The notes under the pieces are model-generated. The model made no database searches. It had not been told where the DNA came from and saw only the letters and a program-made list of their open reading frames with translations. From contig DFGF01000043.1 in NCBI GenBank assembly GCA_002371715.1, positions 4,846 through 14,965 of the forward strand: a stretch of 10,120 nt of DNA, in the 5' to 3' direction. Shown here piece after piece: positions 1-5,611 of this stretch. A program made the position numbers and the translations under genes. This stretch comes from Prevotella sp. UBA3757. Lineage in GTDB: Bacteria; Bacteroidota; Bacteroidia; Bacteroidales; Bacteroidaceae. Each line of letters starts with the position of its first letter. Position 1 is the first letter of the stretch.

Positions 1-2
1 GG

Positions 3-23
3 GATGAAGGCTGAGGGATGAAG
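3..23. repeat. Short heptamer repeat at left edge
   Basis: Three period-7 units (GATGAAG, GCTGAGG, GATGAAG) are followed by GCCCACGC. The type resembles the TGAGGGA/TGAGGGC tract at the right edge of the window (10082-10120). No coding sequence is recognisable here; the end of an upstream gene is probably outside the window. Confidence 0.6.
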
Positions 24-35
24 GCCCACGCTTTT

Positions 36-180
36 AAAGATTAAAAATGAAAGATGAAAAATGAAAAATTAAGATGAAAAAATGAAAGATGAAAGATGAA
101 AGATAAAAGATTAAAGATTAAAGATGAAAGATGAAAAATTAAGATGAAAAAATGAACGATGAAAAATGAAAGATGAAAAA
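36..180. repeat. Degenerate GATGAAA heptamer tract upstream of the smalltalk ORF
   Basis: About twenty period-7 units of the type AAGATGA / AAAATGA / AAGATTA run up to the start codon at 181, with occasional 6- or 8-base units. A 26-nt block at 61-86 recurs exactly at 131-156, an offset of 70 nt or ten heptamers, so there was also a larger-scale duplication. The + strand is full of stops (TGA in each unit), so this stretch is not coding on that strand. No promoter box could be picked out in it. Confidence 0.85.
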
Positions 181-282
181 ATGATGAAGAAAGAGACTTG
201 GAAACAGATTGTGCAGATCGTCATTACGATTCTGACGGCCATCAGCAGTAGTATATTCGTACAGAGCTGCATGGCGAATTGA
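181..282 (+). CDS. Smalltalk-type micro-protein (33 aa)
   Basis: A 33-codon ORF begins MMKKETWKQIVQ and ends FVQSCMAN. It has a short basic/polar N-terminus with MKKETWK, one hydrophobic helix (about residues 10-27, rich in I, V, T, L, A, S), and a terminal SC near the end. This matches, from memory, the small Bacteroidetes family that NCBI names 'smalltalk protein', which typically sits just upstream of an N-acetylmuramoyl-L-alanine amidase and downstream of an HU-like DNA-binding gene. The amidase does follow here at 334. The function of the family is unknown. The helix plus cysteine suggests a membrane peptide, perhaps lipoprotein-like, but I cannot show a proper lipobox. The start could equally be the second ATG at 184. 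The reading frame opens directly out of the heptamer repeat tract, which is unusual for a translation initiation region. Confidence 0.8.
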   Translation: MMKKETWKQIVQIVITILTAISSSIFVQSCMAN

Positions 283-333
283 GAAACTTACAGATTGTAA
301 AATCGTAAATTGTCAAATTGTCAAATCAACACG
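283..333. repeat. Period-8 AT-rich leader between smalltalk and amidase
   Basis: The 51-nt gap holds degenerate octamers (ATTGTAAA, ATCGTAAA, TTGTCAAA, TTGTCAAA) and no clear Shine-Dalgarno sequence. A TTG at 310 lies inside the repeat and in frame with the amidase, but is unlikely to be its start. Confidence 0.5.
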
Positions 334-756
334 ATGCGGACTATTACACTGATTGTCATCCACTGCTCGGCAGTGAAGCCCGACCAGATGTCGTCGGCCG
401 CCCAGATTGACACGTGGCACCGCCAGCAGGGCTGGAAGCTCGGCATAGGCTACCACTACGTCGTCCGTCGTAACGGAGTCATTGAGATGGGGCGTCCGGA
501 ATATATGGTGGGTGCGCACTGCCAGGGCCACAACAGCCACTCCATCGGCATCTGCTACGAGGGTGGTCTGGACATCCGGGGCAAGCCTGCCGACACGCGG
601 ACACCGGAGCAGAAGGCGGCCATGCGGGCACTGCTGGAGGAGCTGCGACAGCGCTATCCACGCGCCATGATTGTGGGCCACCACACGCTGAACCCGCTGA
701 AGGACTGCCCGTGTTTCGATGCTGTACGGGAATACTGGGACTTACAGCCCGAGTGA
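334..756 (+). CDS. N-acetylmuramoyl-L-alanine amidase (Amidase_2, T7 lysozyme-like)
   Basis: A 140-residue single-domain amidase that would cleave the bond between N-acetylmuramic acid and L-alanine in peptidoglycan. Zinc ligands by analogy with T7 lysozyme are H10 (IVIHCSA), the GHH at 115-117 and C125 (KDCPCFD). Y40 (GIGYHYVV) and K123 match the catalytic tyrosine and lysine. The SIGICYEGG strand near residue 70 is also typical. There is no signal peptide, so the enzyme is either cytosolic until released or exported by another route, as in phage-type amidases. The ATG at 334 is chosen over the in-frame TTG at 310 because the family begins with the hydrophobic strand just before the first histidine, and the TTG lies in simple repeats. 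It follows a smalltalk ORF by 51 nt and ends at a terminator. In Bacteroidales this pair usually accompanies an HU-like gene, which would be to the left of the window. Confidence 0.93.
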   Translation: MRTITLIVIHCSAVKPDQMSSAAQIDTWHRQQGWKLGIGYHYVVRRNGVIEMGRPEYMVGAHCQGHNSHSIGICYEGGLDIRGKPADTRTPEQKAAMRALLEELRQRYPRAMIVGHHTLNPLKDCPCFDAVREYWDLQPE

Positions 757-770
757 TTCCCACTGGGAAT
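756..770. other. Perfect 15-nt palindrome after the amidase stop
   Basis: ATTCCCA-C-TGGGAAT is a perfect inverted repeat with a single central base. It starts at the last base of the amidase stop codon and lies 5 nt before the larger terminator hairpin. The one-base centre makes a tight RNA hairpin unlikely without opening inner pairs. It may be a protein site or an accessory stem of the terminator. Confidence 0.5.
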
Positions 771-775
771 TGAGG

Positions 776-813
776 CCCAGTCACCTGCCTGGTGACTGGG
801 TCTTGATTTTTTT
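776..813 (+). terminator. Rho-independent terminator of the amidase gene
   Basis: A perfect 10-bp stem (CCCAGTCACC / GGTGACTGGG, 776-785 and 791-800) with a 5-nt loop TGCCT is followed by TCTTGA and a run of seven T (807-813). It lies 20 nt after the amidase stop. The T run is on the + strand side only, so it should act on rightward transcription. Most of it overlaps the last eleven codons (781-813) of the convergent NusG-like gene. Confidence 0.88.
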
Positions 814-1860
814 GGCGATGGACTGGAAGCGTCGGATGGCCAGCGGACAGTCGGGGTGCGACTGGCGGTAGGTCTTGGTGCGCTGGCGCAGGGTGACGTC
901 GTGGGTGGCTATGAAGAGGGCCGTCATGAGGTAGCACTGCAGGTCGTCAGCAGGCTCGGTAACCCCCTCAAGGAGTTCGGCGACGGCGCGTGTGCGCTGT
1001 TCGATGAGTGGGCGGTCGTTCATCAGGTAGGCACAGATGAGCATCAGTGCCGCGAACTTTCGGCGCGACGTCTCGTCAAGGAAGTCGATGGTGCTGTAGC
1101 GGTTCAGGAACTCCAGCTGACGGCGGTCGGCCTTGTTAAGTTCCACGGAGCCATGCTCGCCATGACGGTTGACGAGCAGGCGTGCCAGTTCGACCTCGAA
1201 GTTCGAGATGACATCGTCGCGCAGCAGTCTGCTGGCCTCCTGGTTGCGCAGTCGGACGTGCTCCAGCCGGATGCCCGGTACGCGCACGTCAAGGTTGTTG
1301 AAGAGCTGGAACTGCACGGTGAGGGTCAGGTCGCCCTGTCGCTCGCGAATCTGGGTGACTACCCCTTCCCCACCCTTCATGGGTCCGTCGACGACCATCA
1401 CCTCGTCGCCCTCTTGCACCTCGTCGAGAGCCGGGTGTCCTTCGCAAATCTGGAAGTCCATCTGGCGGATGGCACTGCGGAAGATGTTCATCGTGTAATC
1501 TGAGACTATCATCGGTTGTCCATTTTTTTCGCGTAGCACGCGTAGTGGTGCCTTCAGTGCCTTGTTCCAGGAGCGGTTGACGAGCGTGTCGACCAGCAGT
1601 GCGTCGCCATAGACGAAGACATAGCTGTGGAGGTCGGCCCGGAAGGCTTCGCCGTCGAGCCTGGGTTCATATTTAGCGTCGCTGAAGTCGTCGGCATGGG
1701 GCTGCGACATGGACGAACGGAAATGGATGTCGCAAAAGGGTATGAAGTAGTCAAACACGTCGAGTGGCCGCTCGCTGTCGGTCAGTGAGACGGTCTTACG
1801 ACGCGAGAAAATATCGTCGATGAGTGATGGGTTTGGATGACGGAGAATGAACCAGAACAT
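781..1860 (-). CDS. NusG/UpxY-like transcription antiterminator with KOW motif and long C-terminal extension
   Basis: A 359-residue protein. Residues 1-130 resemble the NGN domain of Bacteroidales UpxY antiterminators: an N-terminal MFWFILR strand, a DYFIPF segment, HSYVFVYG, then LREKNGQPMIVSD and a following helix. A KOW motif follows at about residues 150-170 (EGDEVMVVDGPMKGGEGV). Known NusG and UpxY proteins bind RNA polymerase and help it pass termination sites, and UpxY acts on capsule operons. UpxY proteins are about 170-190 residues. This one carries roughly 150 further residues (about 205-359), mostly predicted helical (NFEVELARLLV..., AALMLICAYLM), with no function I recognise. The start is the ATG at 1858-1860. 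The open frame runs on upstream to 2064 only because the flanking heptamer repeat is stop-free on this strand. It lies 109 nt downstream of the patatin gene and could be co-transcribed with it. No capsule genes are visible in the window. Confidence 0.8.
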   Translation of the reverse strand: MFWFILRHPNPSLIDDIFSRRKTVSLTDSERPLDVFDYFIPFCDIHFRSSMSQPHADDFSDAKYEPRLDGEAFRADLHSYVFVYGDALLVDTLVNRSWNKALKAPLRVLREKNGQPMIVSDYTMNIFRSAIRQMDFQICEGHPALDEVQEGDEVMVVDGPMKGGEGVVTQIRERQGDLTLTVQFQLFNNLDVRVPGIRLEHVRLRNQEASRLLRDDVISNFEVELARLLVNRHGEHGSVELNKADRRQLEFLNRYSTIDFLDETSRRKFAALMLICAYLMNDRPLIEQRTRAVAELLEGVTEPADDLQCYLMTALFIATHDVTLRQRTKTYRQSHPDCPLAIRRFQSIAKKIKTQSPGR

Positions 1861-1965
1861 GATGTAAGATGGATGATGTAAGATGGATGATGTAAGATGG
1901 ATGATGTGAGATGGATGATGTATGATGTAAGATGGAAGATGGGAGATGGATGATGGAAGATGTGA
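1861..1965. repeat. Fifteen-unit GATGTAA/GATGGAT heptamer tract
   Basis: Fifteen successive 7-mers, all beginning GATG except none out of phase, start at the base next to the NusG-like start codon and end 4 nt before the patatin stop codon. The first eight form a 14-nt dimer repeat (GATGTAAGATGGAT) with one base change. The tract occupies essentially the whole 109-nt intergenic space, so it forms the 5' untranslated leader of the NusG-like gene. Confidence 0.93.
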
Positions 1966-1969
1966 AATG

Positions 1970-2836
1970 CTATGAAGGGGGTGCGTAGAAATCCTTGATT
2001 TTTTGGATGTAGCGATCGCCCACCCTACGGCCCTCGTCGTAGACCATGCGCATGCGGCGGGCATCGTGGCTGATATGTCCGATGGGTATGGGTCCGTCAG
2101 GGCGGATGACCAGGCAGCGGCCTTCGCGCTCGGCCTGTGCGACGTAGTCCAGTTGGCGGTTATACATCAGGTGGCGGCGGTCCATGGCCTCAATCATCCG
2201 CGGATAGTGGCGCAGGGCCATGCGCATCAGTGGCATCAGCCGGTTGTGCGCCTTGCGGAAACCGGCCGGTTGGGTCAGCACCACCACATTGCGCTGATAG
2301 CCTACGGACTCGAAATACGCCAGTGGTATGGAGTCCGCCACGCCGCCATCCAGCAGCTTGCGGCCGCTGAGTTCGACAACCCGCGAGGCCAGGGGCATCG
2401 ATGCCGAGGCACGGATCCAGTCGTAGGCCTCCTCGGTGGCCTCGTCCAGCTGCCGGTAGACGGGCTGTCCGGTCAGGACGTCCGTACACACCACGACGAA
2501 GGTCATGGGGTTGGCATTGAAGGCAGCGTCGTCGAACACGTCGAGACTGCGGGGCATGGTGTGGTAGCCGAACTCCGCATTAAAGTAGTTGCCGGTGGTG
2601 AGCCACGAGTGCAGTCCGCTGTAGCGGCTGTCGCGCGCGAACGTCGTATTATAGCGTATGGCGCGTCCGGGCTGTCGCGACTTGATGTTGCATCCGAAGG
2701 CTGCTCCCGCCGAGACACCTATCAGTCCGTCGGGCCAGACATCATGCTCCATCATCACGTCGGTGACGCCCGCCGTCCACAGTCCGCGCATGGCTCCACC
2801 CTCAAGTACGAGACCCCGTTTTCCGCTTTTTATCAT
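1970..2836 (-). CDS. Patatin-like phospholipase family protein
   Basis: A 288-residue patatin-fold serine lipid hydrolase of the bacterial RssA/YjjU kind. It has the glycine-rich oxyanion loop EGGAMRG (residues 12-18), the nucleophile elbow GVSAG with S42, and the catalytic aspartate in LLDGGVADSIP (D163), so the Ser-Asp dyad is complete. There is no signal peptide, so it is expected in the cytoplasm or at the inner membrane face, acting on phospholipids or acyl esters; the real substrate is unknown. The frame is open back to an ATG at 2869. I prefer the ATG at 2836 (or 2842), because family members begin only a few residues before the GLVLEGG strand, and a -7 box at 2880-2887 would leave almost no leader for 2869. 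It is divergent from the PP2C phosphatase gene and upstream of the NusG-like gene on the same strand. Confidence 0.9.
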   Translation of the reverse strand: MIKSGKRGLVLEGGAMRGLWTAGVTDVMMEHDVWPDGLIGVSAGAAFGCNIKSRQPGRAIRYNTTFARDSRYSGLHSWLTTGNYFNAEFGYHTMPRSLDVFDDAAFNANPMTFVVVCTDVLTGQPVYRQLDEATEEAYDWIRASASMPLASRVVELSGRKLLDGGVADSIPLAYFESVGYQRNVVVLTQPAGFRKAHNRLMPLMRMALRHYPRMIEAMDRRHLMYNRQLDYVAQAEREGRCLVIRPDGPIPIGHISHDARRMRMVYDEGRRVGDRYIQKIKDFYAPPS

Positions 2837-2879
2837 GCCCATTCCGAAAAAAACACTTAAAAATGTCAATTTTTGGCTG

Positions 2880-2887
2880 CAAAATTA
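2880..2887 (-). promoter_or_regulatory. Bacteroidetes -7 box (TAATTTTG) for the patatin gene
   Basis: On the minus strand TAATTTTG matches the Bacteroidetes sigma-ABfr -7 consensus TAnnTTTG. Transcription would start about 7 nt further on, near 2873, leaving a leader of about 35 nt to the ATG at 2836. I found no convincing -33 TTTG at the usual 19-21 nt spacing, so this rests on the -7 match and position. Confidence 0.5.
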
Positions 2888-2909
2888 CAAATTATTACCG
2901 GAAAATCAC

Positions 2910-2917
2910 TATATTTG
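2910..2917 (+). promoter_or_regulatory. Bacteroidetes -7 box (TATATTTG) for the PP2C phosphatase gene
   Basis: TATATTTG matches TAnnTTTG exactly and is followed by an AT-rich leader of about 45 nt to the ATG at 2969. The -33 element is not obvious. It lies 23 nt from the opposing -7 box, so the two divergent promoters would occupy overlapping DNA. Confidence 0.6.
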
Positions 2918-2968
2918 CAACAAAATTCTACAAAAACATCAATTTACGGCTATAAACTAACAAGGAAA

Positions 2969-4813
2969 ATGAAACGAACGACCACACTTCTCCTGGCCAC
3001 ACTGCTGACGATGCTGGCGGTAACGACCCGCGTCATGGCCGAGGAGCAACTGCCTGCCGAGCTACAGCAGTTGACCAACGATGCCTACTATTTTTACAGC
3101 GCGCGCGAGTCAGCCAAATATCTCGAGACCGTCAAGTCGGTGAAGGCTTCGACCAAGCATTCGCCCTATCAGGAGACCTACTACCGCGCCTGCAGCTACG
3201 AGGCCATCTACACCTTTGAGTACCTGGACCGCCAGCAGGGCGTCAAGCTGGCCCACGCCATGTACCACGAGGCCAAGGACAATCATAGCAACATCGGCAT
3301 GTACTTTGCCACGTTCACGCTGGGTTCCATCCGCGAGATGTCGGGCAACAACGAGCTGGCCGAGAAGAGTTTCCGCCAGGCCTTGGTGCTGAAGGAGAAA
3401 TACCTGCCCGAGGAGAGTGCAGCCCCCTGCTACCTGGGACTCTGCGAGATAGCCCTTCGCAAAAAAGACTACGACGAGGTGCAGGTTAATGCGCGCAAGG
3501 CCCTGGACGAGCCCGGCGTGATACCCATGAACCAGATCACGGCGTGGAGCTACAAGTGCCTGGTGCGCTTCAACCAGGGCGACAGTCTGGGTTTCGAGGA
3601 AGCCTACAAGGAGCGTGCGAAGCTCATAGCCCAGAATGGCGGTCAGGGCGGTCTGTTCGGCGAGCTTATCAGCGTCTACCAGGCGCGCAACAGCAAGCAG
3701 TGGCAGCTGGCCCTGCGGCGCACCGACAAGCTGATACACCTGCAGAACAAGTGTGCGCAGAAGGCCGCCATTTACGAAGCGTTAGGCGACCTGCCCCGTG
3801 CCCTCTACTGGCAGAAGCGCACGCGCGAGGTCATGGACTCGGTGCTGTCGTCAGAGGCCCGTTCACAGATGACCGAGTTCGACACCGAGCTGGCCATCAC
3901 CTTTGCCGAGAACGAGACCAAGGACCTGCAGTTGGCCAACAACCGTCTGTTGCTGACCGCCGGCGGCGCGATAGCCGCGCTGACCATCCTGTTTCTCAGC
4001 ATCTTTGCCTGGCGCCGTTATAAGCATACGAAGCACTTAGAGGCCGTCAACAGCCAGTTGAAGGAAGCCTACGACAAGCTGGAGGTCACCACGAAGGCCA
4101 AGGAGCGCATAGAGAGCGAGCTGCGCATAGCCCGCGACATACAGCGGCGCATGCTGCCCCACGTCTTCCCCCAGCGCAAGGATGTAGACATCTACGCCAT
4201 GATGACGCCGGCGAAGGAGGTGGGCGGCGACCTGTACGGTATCACGCTGCTGGACGACATGCTGTACTTCTGTGTGGGCGACGTCAGCGGCAAGGGTGTG
4301 CCCGCCGCCCTCTACATGGCCGAGGTGACGCGTATGTTCCGCACGCTGGTAGACGGCAAGCTGCCCCCTGAGACGATAGCCACGCGGCTGAACCATGCAC
4401 TGGCCGAGGACAACGAGCAGGGCATGTTCGTCACGATGTTCATCGGGCTTATCAACCTCAAGTCGGGCCACATGGAGTACTGCAATGCCGGCCACAACCC
4501 GCCCCTGCTGGACGGCAAGTTCATGCAGATGGAGCCGAATGCGCCCATCGGCCTGTGGCCGGAGCTGGCCTACGAGGGCGAGGAGGTCGACGACATGCAC
4601 GGTCGCACGCTGTTCGTCTATACCGACGGCATCAACGAGGCCGAAAACTCCCATCAGGAGCAGTTCGGCGACGAGCGCCTGCAGGAGTTGCTGCAGCACG
4701 ACCTGGGCGATGCCCGTCAGACGTCAGAAGCCATCCACCAGGCCGTCGCTGAGTTTGTGGGCGATGCCGAGCCCAGCGACGACCTGACGAAAATGTGCAT
4801 CAAAGTGAAGTAA
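2969..4813 (+). CDS. Membrane-anchored SpoIIE/RsbU-type PP2C serine phosphatase with periplasmic helical sensor
   Basis: A 614-residue protein. It has a signal peptide (residues 1-24, ending VMA before EEQ), then about 300 periplasmic residues of helical TPR-like repeats, for example the 'AEKSFRQALVLKEKY' type pair. A transmembrane helix (about 327-349) is followed by RRYK, and a coiled-coil stalk precedes ELRIARDIQRRMLP and the catalytic domain. Metal-binding aspartates of the family are present: D421 (EVGGDLY), D438 (GDVSGKG), D553 (YTDG) and D604/D605 (SDDLT); AGHNPP is also intact. Family members dephosphorylate anti-sigma-factor antagonists or similar partners. No STAS-domain or anti-sigma gene lies nearby, so the target is unknown. 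The ATG at 2969 starts a proper signal peptide. The frame is open upstream to a TTG at 2873, but that extension spans the promoter and would bury the signal peptide. Confidence 0.93.
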   Translation: MKRTTTLLLATLLTMLAVTTRVMAEEQLPAELQQLTNDAYYFYSARESAKYLETVKSVKASTKHSPYQETYYRACSYEAIYTFEYLDRQQGVKLAHAMYHEAKDNHSNIGMYFATFTLGSIREMSGNNELAEKSFRQALVLKEKYLPEESAAPCYLGLCEIALRKKDYDEVQVNARKALDEPGVIPMNQITAWSYKCLVRFNQGDSLGFEEAYKERAKLIAQNGGQGGLFGELISVYQARNSKQWQLALRRTDKLIHLQNKCAQKAAIYEALGDLPRALYWQKRTREVMDSVLSSEARSQMTEFDTELAITFAENETKDLQLANNRLLLTAGGAIAALTILFLSIFAWRRYKHTKHLEAVNSQLKEAYDKLEVTTKAKERIESELRIARDIQRRMLPHVFPQRKDVDIYAMMTPAKEVGGDLYGITLLDDMLYFCVGDVSGKGVPAALYMAEVTRMFRTLVDGKLPPETIATRLNHALAEDNEQGMFVTMFIGLINLKSGHMEYCNAGHNPPLLDGKFMQMEPNAPIGLWPELAYEGEEVDDMHGRTLFVYTDGINEAENSHQEQFGDERLQELLQHDLGDARQTSEAIHQAVAEFVGDAEPSDDLTKMCIKVK

Positions 4814-4815
4814 CG

Positions 4816-4864
4816 TTGAACGATGAACATTGAACGTTGAACATTGAACATTGAACGTTGAACG
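4816..4864. repeat. Seven-unit TTGAACG heptamer tract between convergent genes
   Basis: Exactly seven 7-mers (TTGAACG, ATGAACA, TTGAACG, TTGAACA, TTGAACA, TTGAACG, TTGAACG) fill the gap between the PP2C stop codon (4811-4813) and the stop codon of the minus strand DUF5715 gene (4865-4867). Its ends, TAACGTT at 4811-4817 and AACGTTA at 4861-4867, form an inverted repeat that includes both stop codons. The AACGTT core is self-complementary, so the RNA could fold from either side, but there is no T tract and no standard terminator. The same unit occurs inside the synthase gene at 8412-8467. Confidence 0.93.
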
Positions 4865-5569
4865 TTAGCGGACGGTCATGTGGAAACAGCCCTGCTTGAC
4901 CTCGTACTTGATGTAGCAACGGCGTTCGTCGCGCTTGTCGCGCAGCACCTCGGAGAGCACCCACTTCAGCGTGTCGTCGCGCACCTCGCGCGTCAGGGGC
5001 TGATAGCGGTTGTAGCAGATGTCGACAGTCGTGCCGTAGAGGTGGCAGCTCCTCTCGGTGGCATTGGGATTATGACGCTGCAGGCGGGCCACGTCGTCGG
5101 TGGTTCGGAGCACGGAGGTCACGATGAGCTGGTGGAGGGGCAGGCCCTTGGCATGGAGGCTGTCGAAGAAGGCCTCGCCAATGTCCTGGAGCATCAGGGC
5201 GGCACGCGGCACGAGGTAAGGGATGGAGCTGCTCAGACGGTCGACATGGTAGTAGGGGCTCAAGCCGACATACACCAGTTCCTTCTTACGCAATTCAGCA
5301 TCCTCACGGTTGCGGACGGGGCGCACGCCCCACCGCTCGGCAGCCACAATCTGGACGCTCTGGCTGTCGGGGAATGCCTCCTTGTAGCTCGGCACGCTCC
5401 TGATGGGTGTGTGCTGGCGTTCGGCCATGACAGGGGTGACGTCGGGGACCTGGTCGAGACTGAGGTGCCGGTAGCCATACCTGCCGACGGCCAGGACGGC
5501 AACGACGGACAGGAAGCACAGCTGGAACTGGCGCTTCGAGGGATGGCGCAATGGTTTGTTATTCTTCAC
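4865..5569 (-). CDS. DUF5715-like protein with M15-type D,D-carboxypeptidase fold
   Basis: A 234-residue protein with a basic N-terminus and one hydrophobic segment (residues 15-30), which is a signal anchor or uncleaved signal. The C-terminal half carries the M15 peptidase pattern: SVLRTTDD (residues 152-159, with R155), SCHLYGTTVDI with zinc ligands H176 and D183, and CFHMTV with H230. Enzymes of this fold cut D-Ala-D-Ala or other peptidoglycan cross-bridge bonds in the periplasm. The spacing and Bacteroidetes setting fit what is annotated as DUF5715, whose substrate I do not know. The start codon is GTG at 5567-5569; the only other in-frame candidate close by is a TTG at 5551, and no ATG lies before the hydrophobic segment. 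It is the last gene of the minus strand run, 42 nt after the TPR gene. Confidence 0.8.
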   Translation of the reverse strand: MKNNKPLRHPSKRQFQLCFLSVVAVLAVGRYGYRHLSLDQVPDVTPVMAERQHTPIRSVPSYKEAFPDSQSVQIVAAERWGVRPVRNREDAELRKKELVYVGLSPYYHVDRLSSSIPYLVPRAALMLQDIGEAFFDSLHAKGLPLHQLIVTSVLRTTDDVARLQRHNPNATERSCHLYGTTVDICYNRYQPLTREVRDDTLKWVLSEVLRDKRDERRCYIKYEVKQGCFHMTVR

Positions 5570-5575
5570 TATTTT

Positions 5576-5610
5576 TTCTTAACTCTTAATTCTTAACTCT
5601 TAACTTTCAA
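5576..5610. repeat. Five-unit CTCTTAA heptamer tract
   Basis: TTCTTAA, CTCTTAA, TTCTTAA, CTCTTAA and CTTTCAA fill most of the 42-nt space between the TPR gene and the DUF5715 gene, ending one base from the TPR stop codon at 5612. On the transcribed (minus) strand it reads TTAAGAG-type units just upstream of the GTG start. Confidence 0.88.
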
Positions 5611-5611
5611 C

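Noticed and set aside
1..190. Possible CRISPR array
   Set aside because: Units are 7 bp with no spacers of constant length and no palindromic repeat; there are no cas genes.
310..333. TTG start for the amidase
   Set aside because: It lies in a simple octamer repeat and adds eight residues not seen in the family; ATG 334 is better.
856..1503. 215-codon + strand frame antisense to the NusG-like gene
   Set aside because: The minus strand product shows a clear KOW motif and NGN-like segments; the antisense product matches nothing I know.
1861..2064. N-terminal extension of the NusG-like protein through the repeat
   Set aside because: The extension is only repeat translation and overlap with the patatin gene in another frame; the ATG at 1860 gives the family-like N-terminal strand.
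2260..2271. AACCGGCCGGTT palindrome in the patatin gene
   Set aside because: A 12-bp palindrome in GC-rich coding sequence with no link to a promoter; not distinctive.
2003..2860. 285-codon + strand frame antisense to the patatin gene
   Set aside because: It exactly shadows the patatin coding region, which has an intact Ser-Asp dyad; typical GC-rich antisense openness.
2873..2968. Longer form of the PP2C protein starting at TTG 2873
   Set aside because: It spans the predicted promoter and would place 32 residues before a good signal peptide.
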